A stretch of 30,124 nucleotides of DNA from DASQGA01 sp963722715 (GCA_963722715.1 CAVROA010000021.1:1-30124), one strand, 5' to 3'. Counted from the stretch's first letter, positions 1 to 7,259 are shown. Made by a program: numbers and translations. The notes: generated by a model from the sequence alone, not told the origin.

Positions 1-406
1 GGTTGACGACGCGCGAGCGGCGGGGGCACGCGATCGCCTACGCGAAGGGCCTGGAGACGATCGCGGACCTGCTCGCGGCCCTGGGCGCGCACGACGCCGC
101 CATCCGCCTCGGAGAGCAGGCGGCCTCGGCTCGACGCGCTCGCGCGCGAACCGCCTCGCGAACGCGGACCACGCCAATCTCGTCCGGGCGAGCCGCGCGG
201 CCGAGGAGCAGGTTCGTGCAATCGAGCGCCTGAGGGCCGAAGGGCGACTCGATCAGGTCTCGCCGGATTTGCGGGAGGTAGCGGAGTTACGCCTTCGCAA
301 CCGCTCCCTTTCCCTCCGCGAGCTGGCGACCCGTTGCCGGCCGCCCGCGACGAAAGCCGGCGTCCAGCGGCGGCTGGAGCGCCTTCGGCGCCTGGCGGAG
401 CGCTAA
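1..406 (+). CDS. whiA: WhiA-family DNA-binding protein, C-terminal part, frameshifted
   Basis: This is the 3' part of a gene entering from the left edge. In the first frame (from base 3) it reads RERRGHAIAYAKGLETIADL, typical of the WhiA LAGLIDADG-like domain. After about base 124 the homology continues one frame back as NRLANADHANLVRASRAAEE and ends in a helix-turn-helix tail (SLSLRELATRC..PATKAGVQRRLERL) at the TAA at 404-406. One missing base near 123-125 restores a continuous WhiA C-terminus. WhiA is a conserved Gram-positive DNA-binding protein; in Streptomyces it controls sporulation septation. It lies directly upstream of gap, an order common in actinobacteria. Identification is firm. 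Whether the frameshift is biological or an assembly error cannot be decided here. Confidence 0.82.
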   Translation, partial: VDDARAAGARDRLREGPGDDRGPARGPGRARRRHPPRRAGGLGSTRSRANRLANADHANLVRASRAAEEQVRAIERLRAEGRLDQVSPDLREVAELRLRNRSLSLRELATRCRPPATKAGVQRRLERLRRLAER

Positions 407-414
407 TGAGCGGG

Positions 415-451
415 CCGGAGGGGAAGCTCCGAGGACGACCTCCCCCTCCGG
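415..451 (+). terminator. Terminator-like hairpin after whiA
   Basis: A perfect 9-bp stem (CCGGAGGGG at 415-423 with CCCCTCCGG at 443-451) and a 19-nt loop follow the whiA stop by 8 nt. The stem is followed only by TTT, so it is GC-stem-type rather than a classic U-tract terminator. The remaining gene-free DNA to 560 shows only a weak GGTGT/ACACC inverted motif near 475-515. Confidence 0.5.
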
Positions 452-566
452 TTTACACCGCGCTCCGGACCTTGGTGTCGGACGGGGTCTGAATCCAACA
501 CCGGACGAGCACGGACCCGCTCGCGAGTGAGTGTGTCACATTCCCGGAGCGACTTCCATGCGTGTT

Positions 567-598
567 TTGACGGTTAAAACCGCATGCCAGGGTACAAT
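567..598 (+). promoter_or_regulatory. Probable gap promoter with palindrome
   Basis: A TTGACG at 567-572 and a TACAAT at 593-598 resemble -35 and -10 boxes, though the 20-bp spacer is long. A 12-bp palindrome (CGGTT-AA-AACCG, 571-582) overlaps the -35 and could be an operator. The predicted transcript would have a leader of about 28 nt carrying a purine-rich Shine-Dalgarno (GAGGAAAGGGG, 616-626). That contrasts with the many leaderless genes elsewhere in the window. Confidence 0.5.
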
Positions 599-632
599 CG
601 CGCGCCGGATCAGAGCGAGGAAAGGGGATCGG

Positions 633-1634
633 ATGAGCGTTCGCGTAGGCATCAACGGGTTCGGCCGAATCGGCCGAAACTTCTTCCGGGCTGCGCGAAA
701 GCAAGGTGCCGACATCGAGATCGTCGCCGTAAACGACCTCGGCGACGCGGAGACGATGGCGCACCTCCTCAAGTACGACTCGACCCTGGGGCCGCTCGGA
801 GAGGACGTCGAGGCGGCCGAGGGCGTAATTCGGATCGGCGGAGACACGGAGCTCCAGCTCCTGAACGAGCGTGACCCTGCGCAGCTGCCCTGGAAGGACC
901 TCGGCGTGGAGGTGGCGATCGAATCGACAGGGCTCTTCACGAAGCGCGACAAGGCCCAGCTTCATCTCGATGCGGGCGCCGAAAAGGTCGTCATTTCCGC
1001 TCCGGCGACGGATCCCGACGTGACGCTCGTCCTGGGAGTGAACGACGAGGCGTACGACCGCGAAAAGCACCGCATCATCTCGAACGCCTCGTGTACGACG
1101 AACTGCGTCGCGCCGCTCGCGAAGGTGCTGAACGACGCGTGGGGGATCGAGGTTGGGTTCATGACGACGATTCACGCGTACACGAACGACCAGAGCATCC
1201 TCGATCTGCCGCACAGCGACCTCCGCCGGGCCCGGGCCGCGGCCATCAACCTGATCCCGACGTCGACCGGAGCCGCCCGCGCAATCGGGCTTGTGATCCC
1301 GGAGCTGAAAGGAAAGGTCGACGGTGTCTCGGTTCGAGCACCCGTGCCGATCGGCTCGATCGTCGACCTCGTGGTTCGGCTCGGCAGCGAGGTGGGCGCT
1401 GATGACGTGAACGCGCGGTTCGCCGAGCTGGCGGACAAGGGCCCGCTCGAGGGCATCCTGCGCTACTCGGACGAGCCGCTCGTGTCGAGCGACATCGTCG
1501 GCAGTTCCTTCTCCTCGATCTTCGACAGCGACATGACCATGGCGAACGGGAACATGGTCAAGGTCTTCTCCTGGTACGACAACGAGTGGGGTTTCAGTTG
1601 CCGGATGGTCGACTTAGTCCAGAGGTTGCTTTGA
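633..1634 (+). CDS. gap: Glyceraldehyde-3-phosphate dehydrogenase, type I
   Basis: This 333-residue cytosolic enzyme oxidises and phosphorylates glyceraldehyde 3-phosphate to 1,3-bisphosphoglycerate. The N-terminal Rossmann motif is NGFGRIGRNFFRA. The catalytic cysteine is Cys154 in SNASCTTNC and its partner is His181 in TTIHAYTNDQ. NAD rather than NADP preference is suggested by the acidic VNDLGD after the second beta strand and by the LPHSDLRRAR segment. The ATG at 633 follows a GAGGAAAGGGG Shine-Dalgarno by 6 nt and gives the family's usual length. It heads a gap-pgk-tpiA-gpmI block. The last codons are odd: TTA, AGG and TTG appear in the C-terminal VDLVQRLL, and a second copy of the last 18 codons lies 41 bp downstream. 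Confidence 0.97.
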   Translation: MSVRVGINGFGRIGRNFFRAARKQGADIEIVAVNDLGDAETMAHLLKYDSTLGPLGEDVEAAEGVIRIGGDTELQLLNERDPAQLPWKDLGVEVAIESTGLFTKRDKAQLHLDAGAEKVVISAPATDPDVTLVLGVNDEAYDREKHRIISNASCTTNCVAPLAKVLNDAWGIEVGFMTTIHAYTNDQSILDLPHSDLRRARAAAINLIPTSTGAARAIGLVIPELKGKVDGVSVRAPVPIGSIVDLVVRLGSEVGADDVNARFAELADKGPLEGILRYSDEPLVSSDIVGSSFSSIFDSDMTMANGNMVKVFSWYDNEWGFSCRMVDLVQRLL

Positions 1635-1645
1635 AGGAGGGGGTA

Positions 1646-1672
1646 CACGGGGGAACCATGGGTTCCCCCGTG
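1646..1672 (+). other. Perfect 12-bp hairpin with ATG loop
   Basis: The arms are CACGGGGGAACC (1646-1657) and GGTTCCCCCGTG (1661-1672), fully complementary, with the 3-nt loop ATG at 1658-1660. It sits between the two copies of the gap tail. No U-tract follows. It could be a terminator or processing signal inside the operon, or the palindromic core of a small mobile unit. Confidence 0.75.
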
Positions 1673-1729
1673 CTGAACGAGTGGGGTTTCAGCTGCCGGA
1701 TGGTCGACCTCGTGCAGCGCCTGCTTTGA
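1658..1729 (+). CDS. Possible 23-codon relay ORF carrying the second gap tail
   Basis: The ATG in the hairpin loop opens a 23-codon frame that begins MGSPVL and then reads the duplicated gap tail NEWGFSCRMVDLVQRLL to the TGA at 1727-1729. A purine-rich AGGAGGGGG lies at 1635-1643, 14 nt before the ATG. GTG at 1670 is an in-frame alternative. The stop overlaps the TTG at 1726 from which pgk can start (TTGA). Translation of this short frame would therefore restore the stop-start coupling that gap itself appears to have lost. Expression is inferred from layout only. It may equally be an untranslated leftover. Confidence 0.35.
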   Translation: MGSPVLNEWGFSCRMVDLVQRLL

Positions 1730-2784
1730 GGCGGCCCCGGTCCGTGCGGGAAGCGGACGTGGAGGGCAAGCGTGTCCTCGTCCGAGTCGACCTCAACGTG
1801 CCGCTCGAGGACGGGCGCGTTGCCGACGACACGCGCATCCGGGCTGCTCTCCCGACGATCCTGTACCTGCTCGAGGAGGGTGCTTCGGAAGTCGTTCTCT
1901 GCTCTCATCTCGGCCGGCCGAAAGGTCCGGACCCCGCGTACTCGCTGAAGCCGGTCGAGGCGCATCTCCGGACGCTCCTGGACGACGAGCGGGTCCGTCT
2001 CCTCGAAAACACCCGCTTCGAGCCCGGGGAAGTGACGAACGACCCCGCTTTCGCGCGGGAGCTCGCCGCCCACGGAGACCTCTACGTGAACGACGCCTTC
2101 GGCTCGGCGCACCGGGCCCATGCATCCACCGTGGGTGTGGCGCGCCTTCTGCCGGCCTACGCGGGCTTCCTGCTCGAGCGGGAGCTGGAGGAGCTCGGCA
2201 GCCTGCTCGAGGGCCCCGAGCAGCCGTTCGTGGCGATCGTGGGTGGCGCGAAGGTCGACGACAAGATCGGCGTCCTCGAGTCGCTCTCGGAGCGCGCCGA
2301 TGCGGTTCTGGTCGGAGGCAAGATGGCGGAGGAGCTTTCGGCCAGGAACGATGCGCACGTTCGGCTGCCGGGCGACAGGCTGGTCCTTCCCACCGACGTC
2401 GTTGCGGCCGCCTCCTTCGACGCCGATGCCGAGGCCCGCGTTGCGCCTGTAGATGACGTTCCGGAAGGGTGGCTCGGGCTCGACATCGGACCCGAGACGA
2501 GGGCGGCCTTCGCGGAGCGCATCACGTCGAGCCGCACCGTCTTCTGGAACGGCCCCATGGGCGTCTTCGAATGGCCGCGCTTTGCCGCCGGGACGAAGGC
2601 CGTGGCGGAGGCGGTGGCGGAATCCGACGGACACACGGTCGTGGGAGGCGGCGATTCGGTGCGGGCGATCGAGGAGCTCGGCCTGGCCGACCGGGTCGAC
2701 TGGGTCTCAACCGGCGGCGGGGCTTCGCTCGAGCTCCTCGAGGGCAAGGAGCTCCCGGGCGTCGCGGCGATCCCGGAGGCATGA
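1726..2784 (+). CDS. pgk: Phosphoglycerate kinase, compact form
   Basis: This enzyme transfers phosphate from 1,3-bisphosphoglycerate to ADP. Visible motifs include RVLVRVDLNVP (Asp22, Asn24), CSHLGRPKG, LLENTRFEPGE, YVNDAFGSAHRAHAST, the catalytic-site GGAKVDDKIG, FWNGPMGVFE and the nucleotide loop VVGGGDSV. At about 352 residues it is 35-45 shorter than usual. The loss is concentrated between the LKPVEAHL helix and LLENTRF, and in the helix after LVGGKMAEE. Catalytic residues are kept, so it should be active. TTG at 1726 overlaps the stop of the second gap tail and is the start chosen here. GTG at 1744 would give an unusually short N-terminus. The stop is 1 nt before tpiA. Confidence 0.93.
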   Translation: MRRPRSVREADVEGKRVLVRVDLNVPLEDGRVADDTRIRAALPTILYLLEEGASEVVLCSHLGRPKGPDPAYSLKPVEAHLRTLLDDERVRLLENTRFEPGEVTNDPAFARELAAHGDLYVNDAFGSAHRAHASTVGVARLLPAYAGFLLERELEELGSLLEGPEQPFVAIVGGAKVDDKIGVLESLSERADAVLVGGKMAEELSARNDAHVRLPGDRLVLPTDVVAAASFDADAEARVAPVDDVPEGWLGLDIGPETRAAFAERITSSRTVFWNGPMGVFEWPRFAAGTKAVAEAVAESDGHTVVGGGDSVRAIEELGLADRVDWVSTGGGASLELLEGKELPGVAAIPEA

Positions 2785-2785
2785 C

Positions 2786-3472
2786 GTGTTGATCGCGGGC
2801 AACTGGAAGCTGTTCAAGACACCGTCCGAGACGGTGGAGTTCTGCAGCGCGTTCAGACCGCCGCCGGGGGTCGACGTCGTCGTCTGTCCACCGTTCACAT
2901 CGCTCCGTGAGGCGGTCGCGAGCGGACTCGACGTCTTCGCACAGAACGTCCACTGGGAGCGCGAGGGAGCCTTCACGGGCGAGATCTCGGCCGAGATGCT
3001 GCTCGAGCTCGAGGTCGAAGGAGCGCTCGTCGGCCATTCCGAGCGGCGCCAGTACTTCTGCGAGACCGACGAGACGACTGCGCGCCGTGCCGAACGGGCG
3101 TTGGAAGCGGGCCTTCGCGTTATCGCCTGCGTCGGCGAGCTCGAGGAGGAGCGCGAAGGCGGTGAGACCGAGAACGTGCTGCGGCGGCAGGTCTCCGTGC
3201 TCCCTCGGCACGAGCGCCTCGTGGTCGCGTACGAGCCGGTGTGGGCGATCGGGACGGGGAAGACCGCGACGCCAGAGCTCGCACAGGAAGCCCATGCCTT
3301 CATCAAGAGCCTCCTCGATGCTCCAGTTCTCTACGGCGGGTCCGTGAAGCCCGAGAACGCCGAAGAGCTCCTGTCTCAACCGGATGTCGACGGAGCCCTC
3401 GTGGGTGGGGCCTCGCTCGACGTCGACTCCTTCGCGGCGATTTGCGAGACGGCGAGCCGTATCCGCTCGTAG
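2786..3472 (+). CDS. tpiA: Triosephosphate isomerase
   Basis: This enzyme interconverts dihydroxyacetone phosphate and glyceraldehyde 3-phosphate. The TIM-barrel landmarks are AGNWK (Asn6, Lys8), GHSERR with catalytic His84, AYEPVWAIGTG with catalytic Glu150 and intact loop 6, and the phosphate-binding YGGSVKPENA. It has 228 residues against about 250 in the family; roughly 12 residues are missing between the FIKSLLD helix and LYGGS. The GTG at 2786 puts AGNWK at the very N-terminus, as expected, and lies 1 nt after the pgk stop, so translation is probably coupled. The 3' end overlaps gpmI. Confidence 0.95.
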   Translation: MLIAGNWKLFKTPSETVEFCSAFRPPPGVDVVVCPPFTSLREAVASGLDVFAQNVHWEREGAFTGEISAEMLLELEVEGALVGHSERRQYFCETDETTARRAERALEAGLRVIACVGELEEEREGGETENVLRRQVSVLPRHERLVVAYEPVWAIGTGKTATPELAQEAHAFIKSLLDAPVLYGGSVKPENAEELLSQPDVDGALVGGASLDVDSFAAICETASRIRS

Positions 3473-4926
3473 CGCTCGTCGTCCTGGACGGCTGGGGGTG
3501 CGCGCCGCCGGGGCCGGGGAACGCGGTCGAGCTCGCCGCGACTCCCGTTTTCGACGCGCTTTGGGCCGGCTTCCCGCACACGACGCTTGCTGCGTCCGGC
3601 CGCGCGGTCGGTCTCCCGGATGGGCAGATGGGGAACTCGGAAGTCGGTCATCTGACGATCGGGGCGGGGAGGGTGGTGCCCCAGGATCTCGTTCGGGTCA
3701 ACGATGCGATCTCGGACGGCTCCTTCTTCGAGAACGATGCTCTGGTCGGCGCTTTCCGCAGGGCGAAAGAGCAGGGGGGAAACGTGCACCTGCTCGGGCT
3801 TGTCTCCTACGGCGGGGTCCACTCGCACATCGATCATCTCCGGGCTCTGCTCGAGCTTGCCCGGCGCGAGGGGATGGAGGCGCGGACGTTCGTGCACGCC
3901 TTCACGGACGGGCGGGACGTCTCGCCGCACGCTGCGTCATCCGACCTGGCGGAGCTCGCGGGCGAAGGCACCCGGATCGCGACCGTCGTGGGCCGCTACT
4001 ACGCGATGGACCGCGACAAGCGTCCGGAGCGGACGGAGCACGCTTTCGCGGCGATCGTGCGGGGCGAAGGAGCGCGTGCGGACGACCCGGTTGCCGCCGT
4101 CCGGACGAGCTACGAGGCCGGGATCACGGACGAGTTCATCGAGGCGGTTGTCCTCCCGTACCCGCGCCTCGACGTCGAGAACGACACCGCCGTCTTCTTC
4201 AACTTCCGCCCGGACCGGGCCCGGCAGCTCTCGGAGCGCCTACTCGAGGCCGGCGCCGACCTCACGACGATGACGCGCTACCGCGAGGATTTCGACTGCC
4301 CCGTGGCCTTCCCCGAGCATGTCGTCGACCAGACGCTGGCCGAGGTACTCGCTGCGCAAGGCGCGCGCCAGCTTCATCTGGCCGAGACCGAGAAATACGC
4401 TCACGTCACCTACTTCTTCAACGGGGGCGAGGAGCGCGAATGGGAGGGAGAGACCCGCATCCTCGTTCCGTCCCCACGGGATGTGGCCACCTATGACCTG
4501 AAGCCCGAGATGTCGGCGGCGGAGGTCGAGCGGCGGTTCGAGGAGACGGTCGGTGACGGCTACCGCTTCGCGATCGTGAACTTCGCGAATCCCGACATGG
4601 TCGGTCACACGGGGGTCATTCCGGCAGTCGTGCGTGCAGTGGAGACAGTCGACGCCTGTCTCGGACGCCTGCTGGCGAAGGTCGAGGAGCTCGGCGGCAC
4701 CTGTCTCGTGACGGCAGACCACGGCAACGCGGAGCAGATGCTCGAGAGCGACGGGAAAAACCCCCACACAGCTCACACGACCAACCCGGTGCCGCTCGTC
4801 GTCACCGTGGCCGGGGTGTCGCTCCGCGAGGGCGGCTCCCTCTCAGATCTCGTGCCGACCTGCCTCGATCTGCTCGGAATCCCAGCTCCGGACGCTATTA
4901 CCGGACACAGCCTGCTGGTCGGCTGA
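3442..4926 (+). CDS. gpmI: 2,3-bisphosphoglycerate-independent phosphoglycerate mutase
   Basis: This Mn-dependent, alkaline-phosphatase-superfamily mutase converts 3- to 2-phosphoglycerate. Motifs in order are VVLDGWG (metal Asp16), the phosphoserine site GQMGNSEVGH (Ser66), TDGRDVSP, GRYYAMDRDKR, FFNFRPDRARQ, NFANPDMVGHTG, VTADHGNAEQM and HTAHTTNPVP. It has 494 residues, slightly under the usual 510. No ATG or GTG is available near the N-terminus. TTG at 3442 is the only close start upstream of the LDGWG strand and overlaps tpiA by 31 nt, so translation probably depends on ribosomes finishing tpiA. It is the last gene of the glycolytic block. Confidence 0.94.
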   Translation: MRDGEPYPLVALVVLDGWGCAPPGPGNAVELAATPVFDALWAGFPHTTLAASGRAVGLPDGQMGNSEVGHLTIGAGRVVPQDLVRVNDAISDGSFFENDALVGAFRRAKEQGGNVHLLGLVSYGGVHSHIDHLRALLELARREGMEARTFVHAFTDGRDVSPHAASSDLAELAGEGTRIATVVGRYYAMDRDKRPERTEHAFAAIVRGEGARADDPVAAVRTSYEAGITDEFIEAVVLPYPRLDVENDTAVFFNFRPDRARQLSERLLEAGADLTTMTRYREDFDCPVAFPEHVVDQTLAEVLAAQGARQLHLAETEKYAHVTYFFNGGEEREWEGETRILVPSPRDVATYDLKPEMSAAEVERRFEETVGDGYRFAIVNFANPDMVGHTGVIPAVVRAVETVDACLGRLLAKVEELGGTCLVTADHGNAEQMLESDGKNPHTAHTTNPVPLVVTVAGVSLREGGSLSDLVPTCLDLLGIPAPDAITGHSLLVG

Positions 4927-4935
4927 AGCTCGACT

Positions 4936-4941
4936 TATACT
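4936..4941 (+). promoter_or_regulatory. -10 box of ECF sigma gene
   Basis: TATACT ends 8 nt before the GTG start at 4950. Transcription would begin at or next to the start codon, giving a leaderless mRNA. No Shine-Dalgarno is present and no -35-like hexamer is visible at the normal distance. Confidence 0.6.
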
Positions 4942-4949
4942 TCCATTAC

Positions 4950-5531
4950 GTGTCACTCGAGCAGCCCGATCTGGCAATCCTCAGGAAGGCACAAGCGGGT
5001 GACGAGCGAGCCTTCTCGATCATCCACCGGGCCTACGAGGTCCCGATCTACAACTACGTGCTCCGGATGGTCGGCGACCGTGCGCTCGCCGAGGACCTGA
5101 CCCAGGACATCTTCCTCAGGATCTACCAGGGGCTCGCCGGATTCTCGCTGCGCTGCCGCTTCACGACGTGGCTCTTCCAGGTCGCCAAGAACAGGGTCCT
5201 CGACGAGCTGCGCGCGCGTGAGCGCAAGCCGCAATCCGCGGTCACACTCGACGACATGCCCCAGCTCGACGTGGTCGACCAGCCCTTCGAGCGCATCGAG
5301 GCGATCGACGCCGTCTGGCGTGCCGTTGCGAAGCTGAATCCCGACCTGAAGATGGCGCTCCTGCTCCGGGACGTGGTCGGGCTCTCGTACACCGAGATCG
5401 GGGACTCGCTCGAGATCACGCTCTCAACGGTGAAGTGGCGGATCTACAAGGCGCGGGAGGAAGTGCAGGTCGCCCTCGCCCGCGAGGGCATCAACGAGTA
5501 CTCCGACAGCCAGGACGCGGCCCGGCTCTAA
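4950..5531 (+). CDS. ECF-type RNA polymerase sigma factor
   Basis: This 193-residue sigma-70 family protein has only regions 2 and 4. Region 2 spans about residues 20-90 (IYNYVLRMVGDRALAEDLTQ, then FTTWLFQVAKNRVLDELRAR). Region 4 spans about 125-180 (LRDVVGLSYTEIGDSLEITL, then STVKWRIYKAREE) with the DNA-recognition helix. It would direct RNA polymerase to a specific promoter set. No anti-sigma gene adjoins it; the next gene encodes a lipoprotein behind an ECF-like promoter that this sigma might use. The start is GTG at 4950, 8 nt after a -10 box. Confidence 0.92.
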   Translation: MSLEQPDLAILRKAQAGDERAFSIIHRAYEVPIYNYVLRMVGDRALAEDLTQDIFLRIYQGLAGFSLRCRFTTWLFQVAKNRVLDELRARERKPQSAVTLDDMPQLDVVDQPFERIEAIDAVWRAVAKLNPDLKMALLLRDVVGLSYTEIGDSLEITLSTVKWRIYKAREEVQVALAREGINEYSDSQDAARL

Positions 5532-5545
5532 ATCCCTCTCCGAGT

Positions 5546-5574
5546 CCGGGAACTTCCCGGGCCTGGTAACGGTC
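5546..5574 (+). promoter_or_regulatory. ECF-like promoter / palindrome
   Basis: A 15-bp perfect palindrome (CCGGGAACTTCCCGG, 5546-5560) contains GGAAC, the usual -35 core of ECF sigma promoters. GTC follows at 5572-5574 after 18 bp, matching the GGAAC-N16-18-GTC layout. The start site would fall near 5580, just before the lipoprotein ATG. The palindrome could instead act as an operator or as a short terminator of the sigma gene. Confidence 0.4.
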
Positions 5575-5582
5575 AGAGGGAC

Positions 5583-6500
5583 ATGCAAAGGCTTGTTTTC
5601 GCGGTCCTAGCCGGTCTGCTCGTGCTCGTCTTGGCCGGTTGCGGCGCTGGAGGACCTGGCGTTGCCGAGGTCAGTCCGCCCACTGCGTCCCCCACACCCA
5701 CACCCACTCCCGCTCGTGTCTACGAGGCCGACCTGACGGTGCTCGAGCAGCGCGGCGAGACTCCCTTTCCGAAACACGGTGCGATGCTGTGCCTGGGAGC
5801 GATGGCCATGTCGTATCCGCCGCAGTGCGGCGACGTGCCGATTGCGAACTGGGATTGGGACGCCGTCGAGGGCGAGGAGAAGGCGAGCGGGGCGTCCTGG
5901 GGCCAGTACCACGTCGCCGGCACCTTCGACGGCGAGACCTTCACGGTCACCGAGGTGCGGCCGTATGGCCACCATCCACCCGCGTTCTGGAGCGAGGTCG
6001 ACTTCTCGAGCCCCTGTGAGGAGCCCGAGGGCGGCTGGATCCTGCCCGACCCGAAGCAGGCGACGCAGCAGGAAGCGAGCGGCGCGAGCGCCTATGCCGA
6101 GTCTCAGCCGGACATCGTCAACTCGTGGGTGACGCACTTCGACCCGGCCAACCCCGGCGATACCGAGCTCGACGAGTTCGACCCGGTCATCTTCAACGCC
6201 GTCTTCACAGGCGACGTCGAGCGCCACGAGGCCGAGATCCGAAAGCGCTGGCCTGGACCGCTCTGCGTCGTCGAGGGCGAGGGCCCGACGAAGAGGGAGC
6301 TGAGCAGGATCCGTGCCGAGGCCGAGGCATACGTGACCGGGGAGCTCGGCCTTCAGATGCTGGGGTCGAGCACGGGCGGAGTAGAGCCGCTGATCGAGAT
6401 CGGCGTCGTGGCCGATCCCGGGGGAGCAGGGCAAGCGGCCCTCGACGCCCGCTGGCCCGGAATCGTGCGTCTCTTTCCAGCGCTCCGCCCGGCTGGGTAG
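5583..6500 (+). CDS. Conserved hypothetical lipoprotein
   Basis: The 305-residue product starts with a type II signal peptide (hydrophobic FAVLAGLLVLVLAGC), with the lipobox LAGC placing the lipid-modified Cys at about residue 20. A Pro/Thr-rich linker follows, typical of an exported, membrane-anchored protein. The body has a cysteine-bearing segment (MLCLGAMAMSYPPQCGDVPI), then NWDWDAVEGEE and a beta-rich GTFDGETFTVTEV stretch. I recall this pattern from uncharacterised actinobacterial proteins and cannot assign a function. An AGAGGG lies 2-3 nt before the ATG. Control by the upstream ECF sigma factor is suggested by the intervening GGAAC-N18-GTC site. Confidence 0.82.
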   Translation: MQRLVFAVLAGLLVLVLAGCGAGGPGVAEVSPPTASPTPTPTPARVYEADLTVLEQRGETPFPKHGAMLCLGAMAMSYPPQCGDVPIANWDWDAVEGEEKASGASWGQYHVAGTFDGETFTVTEVRPYGHHPPAFWSEVDFSSPCEEPEGGWILPDPKQATQQEASGASAYAESQPDIVNSWVTHFDPANPGDTELDEFDPVIFNAVFTGDVERHEAEIRKRWPGPLCVVEGEGPTKRELSRIRAEAEAYVTGELGLQMLGSSTGGVEPLIEIGVVADPGGAGQAALDARWPGIVRLFPALRPAG

Positions 6501-7229
6501 TTACATGCCGAGCTCGAGACGAGCAGCCAGCGCCTCCGGCAGGCCGCGCTCGCGAATCTCCTCCTGCGTGCGCTCGACTGGATACGTGACACGGTTGAAG
6601 GTTGCCCGGCCCGCGTCCAGGTCAAGCGCAAGCCAGGCGGCGCGCGGGTCGCCGTCTCTCGGCTGGCCGACCGATCCCGGGTTCAGGAGCCAGCGCCGTT
6701 CGACGAGGTCGACCTCCGTGCCGGCGGGGGCGTGGTCGCCCTCGGCCCGTTCGCCGTCGAGGCTGAGCGCCAGCGGGACGTGGCTGTGCCCGACCAGGAC
6801 GATCGGGGCCTCGGTGGCTTCGAGCGCGGCGAGTGCGACGGCCGGCGAGAGCACGTACTCCCACACAGGGTCCCGCGGGCTCGCGTGGTAAAGCTCGGCG
6901 CCGGGGCGTGTGGCTGACGGGCTGAGCGACGACAGGAAGCTCGTGGTCTCCGGCTCGAGCACGCTGCTGGTCCACCGGGCCGACAGCGCGGCGTCCGGCT
7001 GGAAGAAGTCGAGATCGAGCTTGCCGAGTGCGGCCAGGTCGTGATTCCCGACAAGCGCGACGTCCAGCCGCTCGGCCACCCGGGCGTAGCAGCGATTGGG
7101 GCGCGGCCCGTACCCTACGAGGTCACCGAGGAACCAGAGCTCGTCGAACGGCTCGGCGTCGATCGCCTCGAGCACGGCGTCGAGGGCGTGGAGATTTCCG
7201 TGGATGTCAGAGAAGACGGCGACGCGCAC
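6501..7229 (-). CDS. Metallophosphoesterase, YfcE/MJ0936-like
   Basis: This 242-residue calcineurin-like phosphoesterase contains the two-metal motifs FSDIHGNL (Asp8, His10), LGDLVGYG, VGNHD and VLVGHSHVP, followed by NPGSVGQPRDGDPRA near the C-terminus. Related proteins hydrolyse phosphodiesters; the substrate here is not predictable. The GTG at 7227-7229 gives MRVAVFSDIHGN, the normal N-terminus. Its stop abuts the convergent lipoprotein stop with no spacer. It is divergent from the M48 gene, about 30 bp apart. A TAAGGT lies 12 nt before the start, so the leader is very short. Confidence 0.9.
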   Translation of the reverse strand: MRVAVFSDIHGNLHALDAVLEAIDAEPFDELWFLGDLVGYGPRPNRCYARVAERLDVALVGNHDLAALGKLDLDFFQPDAALSARWTSSVLEPETTSFLSSLSPSATRPGAELYHASPRDPVWEYVLSPAVALAALEATEAPIVLVGHSHVPLALSLDGERAEGDHAPAGTEVDLVERRWLLNPGSVGQPRDGDPRAAWLALDLDAGRATFNRVTYPVERTQEEIRERGLPEALAARLELGM

Positions 7230-7259
7230 GAGAGGCGCGCAACCTTAGCGAAGGCCTTC

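Larger units (their letters stand above)
1581..1729 (+). repeat. Duplicated, recoded 3' end of gap
   Basis: Bases 1581-1634 (the last 17 codons and stop of gap) and 1676-1729 encode the same peptide from NEWGFSC to QRLL plus TGA. They differ at 7 of 54 bases, all synonymous: AGT/AGC, TTA/CTC, GTC/GTG, AGG/CGC and TTG/CTG. The first 33 bases differ once and the last 21 carry six differences. The downstream copy uses the codons favoured in the rest of the window, so it looks like the original gene end. The in-frame copy looks like the newcomer. The copies are offset by 95 bp with a 41-bp spacer that contains a hairpin. Confidence 0.9.

Noticed and set aside
453..1214. Long open frame antisense to gap (and similar long antisense frames throughout)
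   Set aside because: High GC content leaves the other frames open. These translations are Arg/Pro/Ala-rich, have no recognisable motifs and lie opposite firmly identified genes.
1646..1672. Classic intrinsic terminator between gap and pgk
   Set aside because: The stem is strong but no T-tract follows, and downstream genes of the operon lack another promoter. It is listed as a hairpin of unknown role.
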